This document shows, piece by piece, positions 15,494 through 23,219 of a DNA stretch of 36,833 bases (the stretch's first letter is position 1; each line of letters opens with the position of its first letter). Made by a program: the position numbers and the translations under genes. The stretch spans positions 1 through 36,833 of the forward strand of contig JAJYXI010000076.1 of assembly GCA_021791055.1 (NCBI GenBank). The letters are read 5' to 3'. The notes under the pieces are model-generated. The model saw nothing but the letters and a program-made list of their open reading frames with translations. It was not told the DNA's origin and searched no databases. Origin of the DNA: Nitrospirota bacterium. Its GTDB lineage: Bacteria; Nitrospirota; Thermodesulfovibrionia; Thermodesulfovibrionales; Dissulfurispiraceae.

Positions 15494-16918
15494 CTACTTT
15501 CCGAGTCCCATCCAGTAATTCCCGAACACATAAACAGAAAGAGTGAATCCGAGGGCCACATTCACCAGAACCCCTATGGTAAATGCGAGGAAAGGCTTCA
15601 TTCCTGCAGCCTTGAGCTCCTTAAAACGTGTTGTAAGCCCTATGCTCAGGAAGCAGAATATGAATGCCCATGTCCTTAAGGAGACTATCGGCATAATCAG
15701 TCCGGGCTTTACAACCGTGTTAAAATCAGGAGTTGAATAGCCCGATGTTATGGCTGTCATAAACAATGAAGCAACAAAGAATCCGATTACGAATTTCGGG
15801 AACCTCCACCAGATTTCCATCGGACTTGGCCTTGTGCCGCACTCTTCCTTCTCCCATTTAAGGCATGCTATTAAAGCAAAGATGAATGACCATATGCCTA
15901 TCCACATATCCCTGCCTATGACCTTCATGAGGGTGAATCCCTGAATGGCTGCATTCTCATTGCCTGCCATGCGGCCATATGCGCTGGCAGCAGCGAAACC
16001 GGCTGCATCGGCAAATTCAGATGTCCCAACCCATGCGCCTGCTATTCCCGGATTAAGATTAAGCGCCTTGGATGCAAAGGGCAAAAAGAATATCATTATC
16101 AGCGCCCATACAACCACGAGGGTTACGGATGTGTACAGATGTTCCTTTTTTGCTCCTACTGCGCTCGCTATGGCCATTGATCCAGATACGCCGCATACGG
16201 CGCCTCCGGTGCCTATTACCGCTGCAAGCCGTTTGTCAAGACCAAATATCTTTGTTGCAACAAAATAAATTGTCAGGCATGTTACAAGGGAAATCACTGT
16301 GGCCTGGAAAAGGGCGACAGGACCGGCAGACAGTACGAGTGTTATGGGAAATGTCGCGCCTAAAAGGACAATGCCTGTCTTGATGAAGTATTCAACCCTG
16401 AAGCCCGAGTCCAGCCATTTGGGAAGGGGAACAACATTCGCTATCAAAAGTCCCGTTAAAAGTGCCACGAGGGGCGGCTCTAAATTATACTTCGGGGCAT
16501 CCACCCATCCGCCGATGGAGAACATGATTATGGACAGTACATAGAGAAATAGAAATGACGGGACAAACTCCGATGTCTTGATGCCCATTATCCTTGTCGA
16601 AACACCAAAGATGACAAGCCATGAGAAGAACTGCAATACATAGAGATGCAGGTTACTACCAAAATGACCGAAAAGCTGGTCAATGGATGACCATTTCAAT
16701 CCCCCCGGATTAATAGCGAGCGACTTGACGACGGTGCTGCCGTTAAGAAAGGCAATGAGAGAAACAACCACAATACCGATACCGAGATAAATAGCCCACC
16801 AGTCTTCCTTCAGATACAGCTCTTTCCAGCCCATATGCGTAGGCTTCGGCGGCGCTTCAGCAGCGCATTCCTTTGTCTCGCAGTAGTCTGTTACTGACTT
16901 TTTGTCTTTTTCTGCCAT
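15494..16918 (-). CDS. YeiH-family putative sulfate/sulfite exporter
   Basis: The 474-residue polytopic membrane protein (about eleven hydrophobic segments) belongs to the UPF0324/YeiH family. Characteristic stretches are GTGGAVCGVSGSMAIASAV (~236-254), the VKTGIVLLGA-like KTGIVLLGATFPI, and SEFADAAGFAAASAYG. A charged N-terminal tail with two Cys (residues 13 and 18) precedes the first helix, making it longer than the ~350-residue E. coli member. Members are annotated as putative sulfate exporters; the substrate is not firmly known. In this sulfur-oxidation context sulfate or sulfite export is plausible. ATG has GGGAGG upstream. A sigma-54 promoter and enhancer-like boxes precede it. Confidence 0.88.
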   Translation of the reverse strand: MAEKDKKSVTDYCETKECAAEAPPKPTHMGWKELYLKEDWWAIYLGIGIVVVSLIAFLNGSTVVKSLAINPGGLKWSSIDQLFGHFGSNLHLYVLQFFSWLVIFGVSTRIMGIKTSEFVPSFLFLYVLSIIMFSIGGWVDAPKYNLEPPLVALLTGLLIANVVPLPKWLDSGFRVEYFIKTGIVLLGATFPITLVLSAGPVALFQATVISLVTCLTIYFVATKIFGLDKRLAAVIGTGGAVCGVSGSMAIASAVGAKKEHLYTSVTLVVVWALIMIFFLPFASKALNLNPGIAGAWVGTSEFADAAGFAAASAYGRMAGNENAAIQGFTLMKVIGRDMWIGIWSFIFALIACLKWEKEECGTRPSPMEIWWRFPKFVIGFFVASLFMTAITSGYSTPDFNTVVKPGLIMPIVSLRTWAFIFCFLSIGLTTRFKELKAAGMKPFLAFTIGVLVNVALGFTLSVYVFGNYWMGLGK

Positions 16919-17009
16919 ACATTTCCTCCCATATTATTTTATTAATTGCTCAGCCTCTCCTATTCTCCGATTCCCCCTGGAGGCGCCGGGCAATTATATT
17001 TTCATGGAA

Positions 17010-17025
17010 GGCAATAGTTATGCCA
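17010..17025 (-). promoter_or_regulatory. Sigma-54 promoter for the exporter operon
   Basis: The minus strand reads TGGCATAACTATTGCC: GG and GC separated by exactly ten bases, with TTGC at -12. A start near 16999 gives an 80-nt leader to the exporter ATG. Confidence 0.75.
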
Positions 17026-17099
17026 CAGGGAACAAAGCAGAAAATCATTGAAAAATAAAGAATTTAAAAAAGAGAAAAATCGAAGGATACAATTCTGAA

Positions 17100-17136
17100 T
17101 GCAAAAATTATCTTGCAGTGCTATACTTTATTTGCA
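17100..17136 (-). promoter_or_regulatory. Two TGCAA-N8-TTGCA-type boxes upstream of the exporter
   Basis: The perfect box at 17100-17117 and a one-mismatch box at 17119-17136 (TGCTA-N8-TTGCA) lie 75-110 bp upstream of the -24 element, in the 224-nt gap behind the NtrC-type regulator stop. Spacing to the promoter nearly equals that of the kinase-degP promoter. Confidence 0.6.
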
Positions 17137-17142
17137 CCGAAC

Positions 17143-18540
17143 CTATTTCCTGAATTTATTGGAATTGATATCGTACTTTCTCATCAGGTGCTGGAGGGAC
17201 TGCCTCTCGATGCCTGCTTTTTTTGCTGCCAGGGTGACATTACCTTCTGAATCATTCAGCAACTGCGTGATATATTGAACATTGAATCTTTCGAGGATAC
17301 TTTTCCTCGCATCTTTATATTCAAGGCCGGAGACAGTAGAAATAACCTCATCCGGGCATGGCAGGTTCAATGGCTCAAATCCAAACTCATCGGGAGCTAT
17401 TACATCGCCCTTTGAGAATATCACAGCCCTCTTTATCTCGTTCTGGATCTCCCTGACATTGCCGTTCCATTTTCTTGCAACGAGCATCTTCAAGACATCC
17501 TCTGAAAATCTCTTCTGAGAAACGCCAAATTCCGGGCAATATTGTAAAAGGAAATGATTTGCAATCAAAGGGATGTCCTCTGGTATCTCCCTGAGAGATG
17601 GCGTTTGGATGGAGACAACATTCAGCCTGTAATAGAGGTCTTCCCTGAACTGGCCAGTTTTTATTTTCTCTTCAAGATTCTGGTTCGTGGATGCGATTAT
17701 TCTCGCATCAACCTTATATGTGTGCGTATCGCCCAGGGGTTTTATCTCCTTCTCCTGCAGAACCCTCAGGAGTTTTGCCTGAAGCACAGGAGAGATATCC
17801 CCGATCTCATCGAGAAAGATCGTGCCTCCACCGGCGGTTTGAAACAGGCCTTCCTTGTCATGTATTGCGCCTGTAAAGGCTCCTTTTTTATAACCGAAAA
17901 GCTCGCTCTCAAGTATATTTTCGGGAATCGCAGGACAGTTTACTGCAACAAAGGGCTTGTTTGCCCTGCTGCTAAGGGCATGTATCATCCTTGCCGTCAA
18001 ATCCTTGCCTGTGCCTGTCTCGCCTGTAATCAGCACTGTTACATCCGTATTTGCCACGAGCTGTATTGTTTCCACAAGTCTCTTTATCCGGGCAGACTCT
18101 CCAACAAAGCCCTCAATAGCCTCCTTCTCTTTAATCCTCCTTTCAAGGTCAAGATTCCTCTGAACAAGGGTGTAATGCTCTATGGCCTTCATAACGACAT
18201 GCAGCAGCCTCTCTTCATCAAAGGGTTTGGTTATATAATCGTAAGCCCCCAGTTTCAGGGCGTCCACAGCGCTTTCTATGCTCCCGTAGGCAGTCATCAG
18301 GATAACCGTGACGGATTCATTTATTTTTTTAATCCTTTTCAAAAGCTCTATACCGTCCATCCCGCGCATCCTTACATCAGCGAGGACAACGCCGATATTA
18401 TTCTCATGGATAATCTTCAAGGCATCTTCTCCGCTGGCGGCAGTACGCACATCCACATTGCTGAAAGACCTCAGAATAAGCTTCTCCAGCATCCTGCGCA
18501 TATCCGGCATATCGTCGACTATAAGGATTGATTGTCTCAT
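17143..18540 (-). CDS. NtrC-family sigma-54-dependent response regulator
   Basis: This is a 465-residue protein from ATG 18540 (behind GGAG; the open frame also has TTG at 18546). It has a receiver domain (1-120) with phospho-acceptor Asp55 (VVLADVRM), an AAA+ domain with Walker A GETGTGKD (172-179), the sigma-54-contacting GAFTGA (220-225), Walker B FLDEIGD, and a C-terminal Fis-like helix-turn-helix (EGNVTLAAKKAGIERQSLQH). It activates RpoN promoters by ATP hydrolysis. It is 13 nt downstream of the heme-binding kinase gene, its probable partner, and immediately upstream of a sigma-54 promoter with repeated palindromes that it probably binds. Confidence 0.95.
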   Translation of the reverse strand: MRQSILIVDDMPDMRRMLEKLILRSFSNVDVRTAASGEDALKIIHENNIGVVLADVRMRGMDGIELLKRIKKINESVTVILMTAYGSIESAVDALKLGAYDYITKPFDEERLLHVVMKAIEHYTLVQRNLDLERRIKEKEAIEGFVGESARIKRLVETIQLVANTDVTVLITGETGTGKDLTARMIHALSSRANKPFVAVNCPAIPENILESELFGYKKGAFTGAIHDKEGLFQTAGGGTIFLDEIGDISPVLQAKLLRVLQEKEIKPLGDTHTYKVDARIIASTNQNLEEKIKTGQFREDLYYRLNVVSIQTPSLREIPEDIPLIANHFLLQYCPEFGVSQKRFSEDVLKMLVARKWNGNVREIQNEIKRAVIFSKGDVIAPDEFGFEPLNLPCPDEVISTVSGLEYKDARKSILERFNVQYITQLLNDSEGNVTLAAKKAGIERQSLQHLMRKYDINSNKFRK

Positions 18541-18553
18541 GCGCAATACTCCA

Positions 18554-20209
18554 TCACTCCATTACTCCATTCATCTTCGATGGCAACCATATTTTAAATG
18601 CAGCCCCCTTCCCTTTTTCGCTTTCCACAGAAATTTCACCACGATGCTCTTTAATTATGCCGTAACTGACGGCAAGGCCAAGGCCTGTGCCATGTCCCGG
18701 ATCCTTTGTGGTAAAGAAGGGATCAAATATCCTGTTCCTGATGCTTTCAGGAATGCCGCACCCTGTATCGGAGAATACGATCAGGATTCCATTTTTCGCA
18801 TCGTCATAATGTGTCGATATATTAATAACACCGCCGGATTTGATGGCATCACGGGCATTCGCGAGAAGGTTCATAAAGACCTGCTTCATTTTATCCACAT
18901 CCGCTTTTATTCCGGGTATGGCAGGGTCGTAATTCCTCACAATCTCTATGCCGTTTTCCTTGAACCGGGCCTCCATGGATGAGGCAACGGATTCGATAAT
19001 CCCGTTGATGTCTGCATCCACAGGTTGTATCTTTGTCTGTCTTGCAAAGTTGAGGAGGTCTTCAACAATCTTCTTGCAAAGCTGCGCATTGTTGTGGATC
19101 ATCGAGAGGTCTTCCTTTATATGCTCATTTGCAGGACAGTCCTCGGTCAACATCCCTGCATATCCAAGTATTATGCTCAGGGGATTGTTAATCTCATGGG
19201 CAACGCCTGCTGCCAGTTGTCCGATTGATGCGAGCTTCTCCGCCTGTCTTAATTTTGCCTCCGATGTCCTTAGATCATCCTGTGATTTTTTAAGATGCGA
19301 TACCATTTGATTAAAGGACTCCGCAACCTCGGATATTTCATCCTGACCTTTAACATCGAACCTTACATCCAACCCCTTCTGGCCGCTCACAATGGATTTA
19401 AAAAATGAGCTCACCCTCTTTAACGGCCTCACTGCAACTGCATAGTAAAAATAATTGAGAATAAGAAAGAGGGCTACCGTACCCGTCAAACCTAAAAGAA
19501 ACACGGAAAAGGCAACCCTGCGTATCTGATAGAATGTGTCATCCACAGGGATTGCAATGGACTCCAGCCCGATTACATCCCCCACTTTCCAGTAGTGGCC
19601 ATGCTCCCTGCCGTATCGCTGAATAAGGGAGCCGGGTGAATAGGAAGGGTCTCCATGACACATTATGCACTGTTCTTCCATGACAACCGCCTTTAGATGC
19701 ACAAAAAATCTCCTGCCGCCCTTTGTGGTTAATCCCTTCCATTCATGGCCCTTCCACCCATTCCGGTCTCGTAACCCCCCTTGCCCCTCCTTAGTAAGAG
19801 GGGGATAAGGGGGGGTATCGGAGAATCTCCTTATAAAATCAGCTTCAAAATCATCGGCCTTATTTTTGGGATTCATGGGGTTTATGGCAACCCTTCTGTA
19901 GATGTAGTCGGGAAATCTCTTATCAAACCTCTTCATAATTCCCTTATTCACAAAGGATGTGGACATTGCCTCGCGGATGAAGCTATCCTTTGGCAATGCA
20001 TGGAACAACTGCGGCCTTAACTCATCACGGACATATTCCATTGTAGCGTCGATATGTCCCAATACGAGGTCGGTCTTTTCGTATGCCTCTTTTATGTAGA
20101 GATCTTTCATATATTCATAGAAAACAACAGAAGCCACTCCGGCAGCACACAACAAAATTATTCCTATTCCAAGCATGAATTTTGTAGTGAGTTTAAGACT
20201 CTTCTTCAC
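18554..20209 (-). CDS. Sensor histidine kinase with c-type-heme (Tll0287/DUF3365-like) sensor domain
   Basis: The 551-residue kinase has two transmembrane segments (11-31 and ~233-256) bounding a periplasmic domain that carries the heme motif CIMCH (181-185) in the context EEQCIMCHGDPSYSPG, as in DUF3365/Tll0287-like heme sensors. HAMP (~257-310), HisKA with VAHEINNPLSII (His339) and HATPase_c (DTGCGIP, GTGLGLAVSYGI) follow. The heme suggests sensing of redox state or a diatomic gas. The start is GTG; no ATG is available before residue 12. It lies 5 nt after the PEP-synthase-like gene. Residues ~133-147 (PPYPPLTKEGQGGL) are encoded by an inserted dispersed repeat inside the sensor domain. Confidence 0.92.
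   Translation of the reverse strand: MKKSLKLTTKFMLGIGIILLCAAGVASVVFYEYMKDLYIKEAYEKTDLVLGHIDATMEYVRDELRPQLFHALPKDSFIREAMSTSFVNKGIMKRFDKRFPDYIYRRVAINPMNPKNKADDFEADFIRRFSDTPPYPPLTKEGQGGLRDRNGWKGHEWKGLTTKGGRRFFVHLKAVVMEEQCIMCHGDPSYSPGSLIQRYGREHGHYWKVGDVIGLESIAIPVDDTFYQIRRVAFSVFLLGLTGTVALFLILNYFYYAVAVRPLKRVSSFFKSIVSGQKGLDVRFDVKGQDEISEVAESFNQMVSHLKKSQDDLRTSEAKLRQAEKLASIGQLAAGVAHEINNPLSIILGYAGMLTEDCPANEHIKEDLSMIHNNAQLCKKIVEDLLNFARQTKIQPVDADINGIIESVASSMEARFKENGIEIVRNYDPAIPGIKADVDKMKQVFMNLLANARDAIKSGGVINISTHYDDAKNGILIVFSDTGCGIPESIRNRIFDPFFTTKDPGHGTGLGLAVSYGIIKEHRGEISVESEKGKGAAFKIWLPSKMNGVME
19773..19818. repeat. Dispersed G/C-run palindromic repeat, inserted in frame in the heme kinase
   Basis: A run of C's, CCTCCTTAGTAAGAGGGGG and a run of G's form a partly palindromic element of about 46 bp. 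It is translated as PPYPPLTKEGQGGL without breaking the frame. Related copies are at 21459-21503 and 22225-22302. Confidence 0.75.
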
Positions 20210-20214
20210 GGCGG

Positions 20215-22854
20215 TTAAAGTCCATAATTTTCTTTCAGGAAGTTTCTACTATACCGTTCAACAGCGCCATCGTCATGAAGCACTGCATCGAGCTGTCTTG
20301 TATATGCAATCAGCCTGCCCAGTTGGTCGAGGATATTCTCCATCTCGTCCTGCCTTATATTGGCAAGCCTTGCAATGATGAGATCTCCCTTTGTTTTTAT
20401 ATTGAAGCCGTATCCCTTTAAGATGTTTGTGATGAGTTCCACCCTCCTCGAGCGTTTTACAATGTCCGTTGCTCCTCCCGCAAAACGGAAATGTATGTGA
20501 TTGTTCCTCGCATTTTCACTGCAATAACAGTCTATGACATTGAAATGATACCCGAATCTGAGGCTCAGGTTCATGTATTCCTTCGATGCAACAGCCACAT
20601 TGTTTTCAATATAGCTAAGACCGTCAGAGGTTATATCGGACATCCTCATCATGCTCGTGAGAAAGTCCTTTGCCTTTAATGATACCATATCTGAATGCCA
20701 TACACCCGGATAAAGCATTCCTTTGATTATCGCTTTTAAGGGTATGGATGCAATATCTTCAAATGCGGCGCTCCTCTGCCCCGGCTTTATATTCAAACCT
20801 CCGCCTATATCTATTACCGTAATACCTGCGGGTATCTTTAAATCCAGCTTAACATGAGCATGTTCTTTTGACACAGCCCTGCTGATGCCTATAAGCTCAG
20901 AGACTGATTTCTCGTGGATGAATCTGAGGATGTCATGGATGGTTTTGCATCCCTCCGGTGTAAAATTATCTTCCAATGGGTCAATGAGGTTGAGGGGCGC
21001 GATGTATCTGAGGATATATCTTTTCCTGCGAAATTCATAGACATCTTCCATTCTTCTAAAATTTGAATCGGCATGCATAAGGAGTGTTTTGACTGTCCCT
21101 TCAAATACCGCTGCACCCCCATCATCTGCATTCACTGTAATCTCCTGCCCGTGTTTAAGAGCCTGTGTTGCATTGCCTGCATTAACAATAGTGGGAATCC
21201 TGAATTCCCTGCAAAGGGAAGCCATATGGCTTGTGGGCGTTCCGGTATCGGTTATGATTGCAGACACATAGGGCATCACACGAACAAAATTTGATGAGTC
21301 ATGTTTTGCCACAAGCACAGAGCCTTTTGGAATTCTGTCCAGCTCATCCATATGCCTTAAAATGAAGACCCTGCCTGCACCTACGCCTTTCTGGACAACA
21401 AGGCCTCTATCTTTCATTAAAATGGTTGCATTAGAGAATTCCCTTGCCTCCCTTTCACACCCCCCATCTCCCCCCTTACCAAGGGGGGAATTAAAGGGGG
21501 GTAGCGGCCTTGCCTGAAGTATGAATATCCTTCCGTCTTTATCAATCGCCCATTCAATATCCTGGGGTTTTCTGAAGTGCTTCTCTATCTGAATTGCCCG
21601 GCTCGCAAGCTCAAGCACCTGCTCAGAGGTCAAACATGGTCTTCCCATCATACTGTCCGGGGTTTTAATCTTATTAACTCCACCGTCTCTCAGATTAATA
21701 ATCATGGACTCTTTTCTGCCATGTCTATTTTCAATTATTTCGGGATTTATGTCCTTTTTCACAACATAGAAATCAGCATCTATCTGTCCTTCAACTATGG
21801 ATTTCCCCAGTCCCCATGTGGAATTTATTATCATGGTGTTGCCGTCACCATTCGGGTTTGTGGAATAGATAACACCGCTGGATGCCGAATCAACCATTGC
21901 CATGCATCCCACGGCCATCTTCGATCTGCCCGGTTCATACCCCATCTGCCTTTGATATGCAATTGCCCTGTCTGAAAACAGACTTGCGATAACCCTTTTA
22001 TACGCATCCTTTACAGCCCTTCCCTTCAGAGGCACATTCAATACGGTCTCAAACTGGCCTGCAAAAGAATGTTCGCTGTCCTCTTCTGTTGCACTGCTCC
22101 TTACTGCACACGCAAGTCCACCTTTAAACTTTTCCTTAAGCCTTTCGATTGCATCGTCAATGGCAGCACTTAGTTCAGAAGGGATCTCACCATTGATAAT
22201 CAAATCATGAAGTTCATTGGGCATAACCCCCCTCAGCCCCCCCTTACCAAGGGGGGAATTAAAGAGGGTCTCCCCCTTACCAAGAGGGGATATAGGGGGG
22301 TTGCCGAGGGATTCGATCTTTTCATTAAGTCCGTTATGTTTTATAAATTCATCAAAGGCACGGGTTGTTATGGCAAATCCTTCGGGGACATTGAGTTTCA
22401 GATAGTTTTTTACTTCGGCTAAATTGGAGTTTTTCCCTCCCACATCACGGGGCATATCCCATGTGATATTGTCGTAAAAGATAACCAGCCCTGTGGATGC
22501 CGGGACATCATATATAATCCTTTTGATCTGATTATCAATGCGTTCAAATACATCATGGAGCTTTATATATTTATTTTTCGTGAGAACATCGAAGTTTTGC
22601 ATGGAACTATATACAGCGCCGGAGAGTTCAGAATAAGCCTTTTTTATGTAGTTGATGTCGAAGAGGTAGTCTCCTCCAAGCTTGTCACCCATATCCGCAA
22701 TAACCTCGATAGCCCTGTTGTGGTCATCGAGAACCTGCCTGAAACGGGTGAAGAGCGTCTTGAAAGACAGATAATCAATCTCCCCGGCGAAACCCCTTGT
22801 TTGTCTCTTTAGAAATCCGAAAATAGACCTTAAATGTCCAAAAATATCTTTCAT
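20215..22854 (-). CDS. PEP-synthase/PPDK-like phosphotransferase with unrecognised C-terminal domain
   Basis: This 879-residue protein has a helical N-terminal extension (1-125), a PPDK_N ATP-binding domain (~128-450; GGKNSNLAEV, VRSSATEEDSEHSFAGQFET, DIEWAIDKDGRIFILQARPLPP) and a swivelling phosphohistidine domain (~500-590; TDTGTPTSHMASLCREF with His543). The C-terminal ~290 residues (KRYILRYIAPLNLIDPLEDN onward) do not show the TIM-barrel motifs of PEP synthase or PPDK, so the acceptor may not be pyruvate. It lies between a lone receiver (1-nt overlap) and a heme kinase. Two in-frame repeat insertions lengthen it at ~185-209 and ~453-466. It may pass phosphate from ATP to an unknown small molecule or protein; named only as PPDK-like. 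Confidence 0.82.
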   Translation of the reverse strand: MKDIFGHLRSIFGFLKRQTRGFAGEIDYLSFKTLFTRFRQVLDDHNRAIEVIADMGDKLGGDYLFDINYIKKAYSELSGAVYSSMQNFDVLTKNKYIKLHDVFERIDNQIKRIIYDVPASTGLVIFYDNITWDMPRDVGGKNSNLAEVKNYLKLNVPEGFAITTRAFDEFIKHNGLNEKIESLGNPPISPLGKGETLFNSPLGKGGLRGVMPNELHDLIINGEIPSELSAAIDDAIERLKEKFKGGLACAVRSSATEEDSEHSFAGQFETVLNVPLKGRAVKDAYKRVIASLFSDRAIAYQRQMGYEPGRSKMAVGCMAMVDSASSGVIYSTNPNGDGNTMIINSTWGLGKSIVEGQIDADFYVVKKDINPEIIENRHGRKESMIINLRDGGVNKIKTPDSMMGRPCLTSEQVLELASRAIQIEKHFRKPQDIEWAIDKDGRIFILQARPLPPFNSPLGKGGDGGCEREAREFSNATILMKDRGLVVQKGVGAGRVFILRHMDELDRIPKGSVLVAKHDSSNFVRVMPYVSAIITDTGTPTSHMASLCREFRIPTIVNAGNATQALKHGQEITVNADDGGAAVFEGTVKTLLMHADSNFRRMEDVYEFRRKRYILRYIAPLNLIDPLEDNFTPEGCKTIHDILRFIHEKSVSELIGISRAVSKEHAHVKLDLKIPAGITVIDIGGGLNIKPGQRSAAFEDIASIPLKAIIKGMLYPGVWHSDMVSLKAKDFLTSMMRMSDITSDGLSYIENNVAVASKEYMNLSLRFGYHFNVIDCYCSENARNNHIHFRFAGGATDIVKRSRRVELITNILKGYGFNIKTKGDLIIARLANIRQDEMENILDQLGRLIAYTRQLDAVLHDDGAVERYSRNFLKENYGL
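21459..21503. repeat. Dispersed G/C-run repeat, second copy, in the PPDK-like gene
   Basis: CCCCCCTTACCAAGGGGGG with flanking C- and G-runs. It is read in frame as NSPLGKGGDGG near residue 455, between the ATP-grasp and phosphohistidine domains. Confidence 0.75.
22225..22302. repeat. Dispersed G/C-run repeat, two adjacent copies, in the PPDK-like gene
   Basis: Two copies back to back (CCCCCCCTTACCAAGGGGGG and CCCCCTTACCAAGAGGGG) are translated as PPISPLGKGETLFNSPLGKG, near residues 186-205, inside the ATP-binding domain. The reading frame is kept. Confidence 0.75.
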
Positions 22855-23219
22855 TATTTGCTTAGTGCACGCTGGATGGATGCCTTTAATTCCTTTATCT
22901 TCACAGGCTTCGGGAAAAAGTCATGCACATCTCCCCTTAACGCCTCGATGGCGGTGTCGAGATTCGCAAATGCAGTAATCATGATAACCTTTGTCTCAGG
23001 ATATAACTTCTTCACCGTTCTCAGAACCTCCATGCCATCGATTCCCTTCATCTTGTAATCGGTAACAACCACATCGAACTTTTCCTCCTTTAATCTTGAC
23101 AGTGCAGGCTCGGCATTTAAAAATGTCTCCACAGCATATCCCTCCTGCTCAAGGGACATCTTGGCCATGTCCCCAACAATCTTTTCATCGTCAACAACCA
23201 TAATCCTGTATTTGCTCAT
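22854..23219 (-). CDS. Stand-alone receiver-domain response regulator
   Basis: The 121-residue protein consists of one receiver domain: VVDDEK (8-13), phospho-acceptor Asp54 in VVTDYKMKG, MITAFA (Thr/Ser switch) and the Lys of FPKPVK. No output domain follows. It starts one base after the upstream kinase stop region and its TAA overlaps the PPDK-like ATG by one base, so it sits in a kinase-receiver-phosphotransferase cassette. It may act by protein contact, possibly on the PPDK-like enzyme, or be an intermediate in a phosphorelay. Confidence 0.93.
   Translation of the reverse strand: MSKYRIMVVDDEKIVGDMAKMSLEQEGYAVETFLNAEPALSRLKEEKFDVVVTDYKMKGIDGMEVLRTVKKLYPETKVIMITAFANLDTAIEALRGDVHDFFPKPVKIKELKASIQRALSK

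Noticed and set aside
17554-18531. Long plus-strand open frame (325 codons)
   Set aside because: It is antisense to the NtrC-type regulator, whose motifs are unmistakable; the plus-strand product has no recognisable domain and biased, irregular composition.
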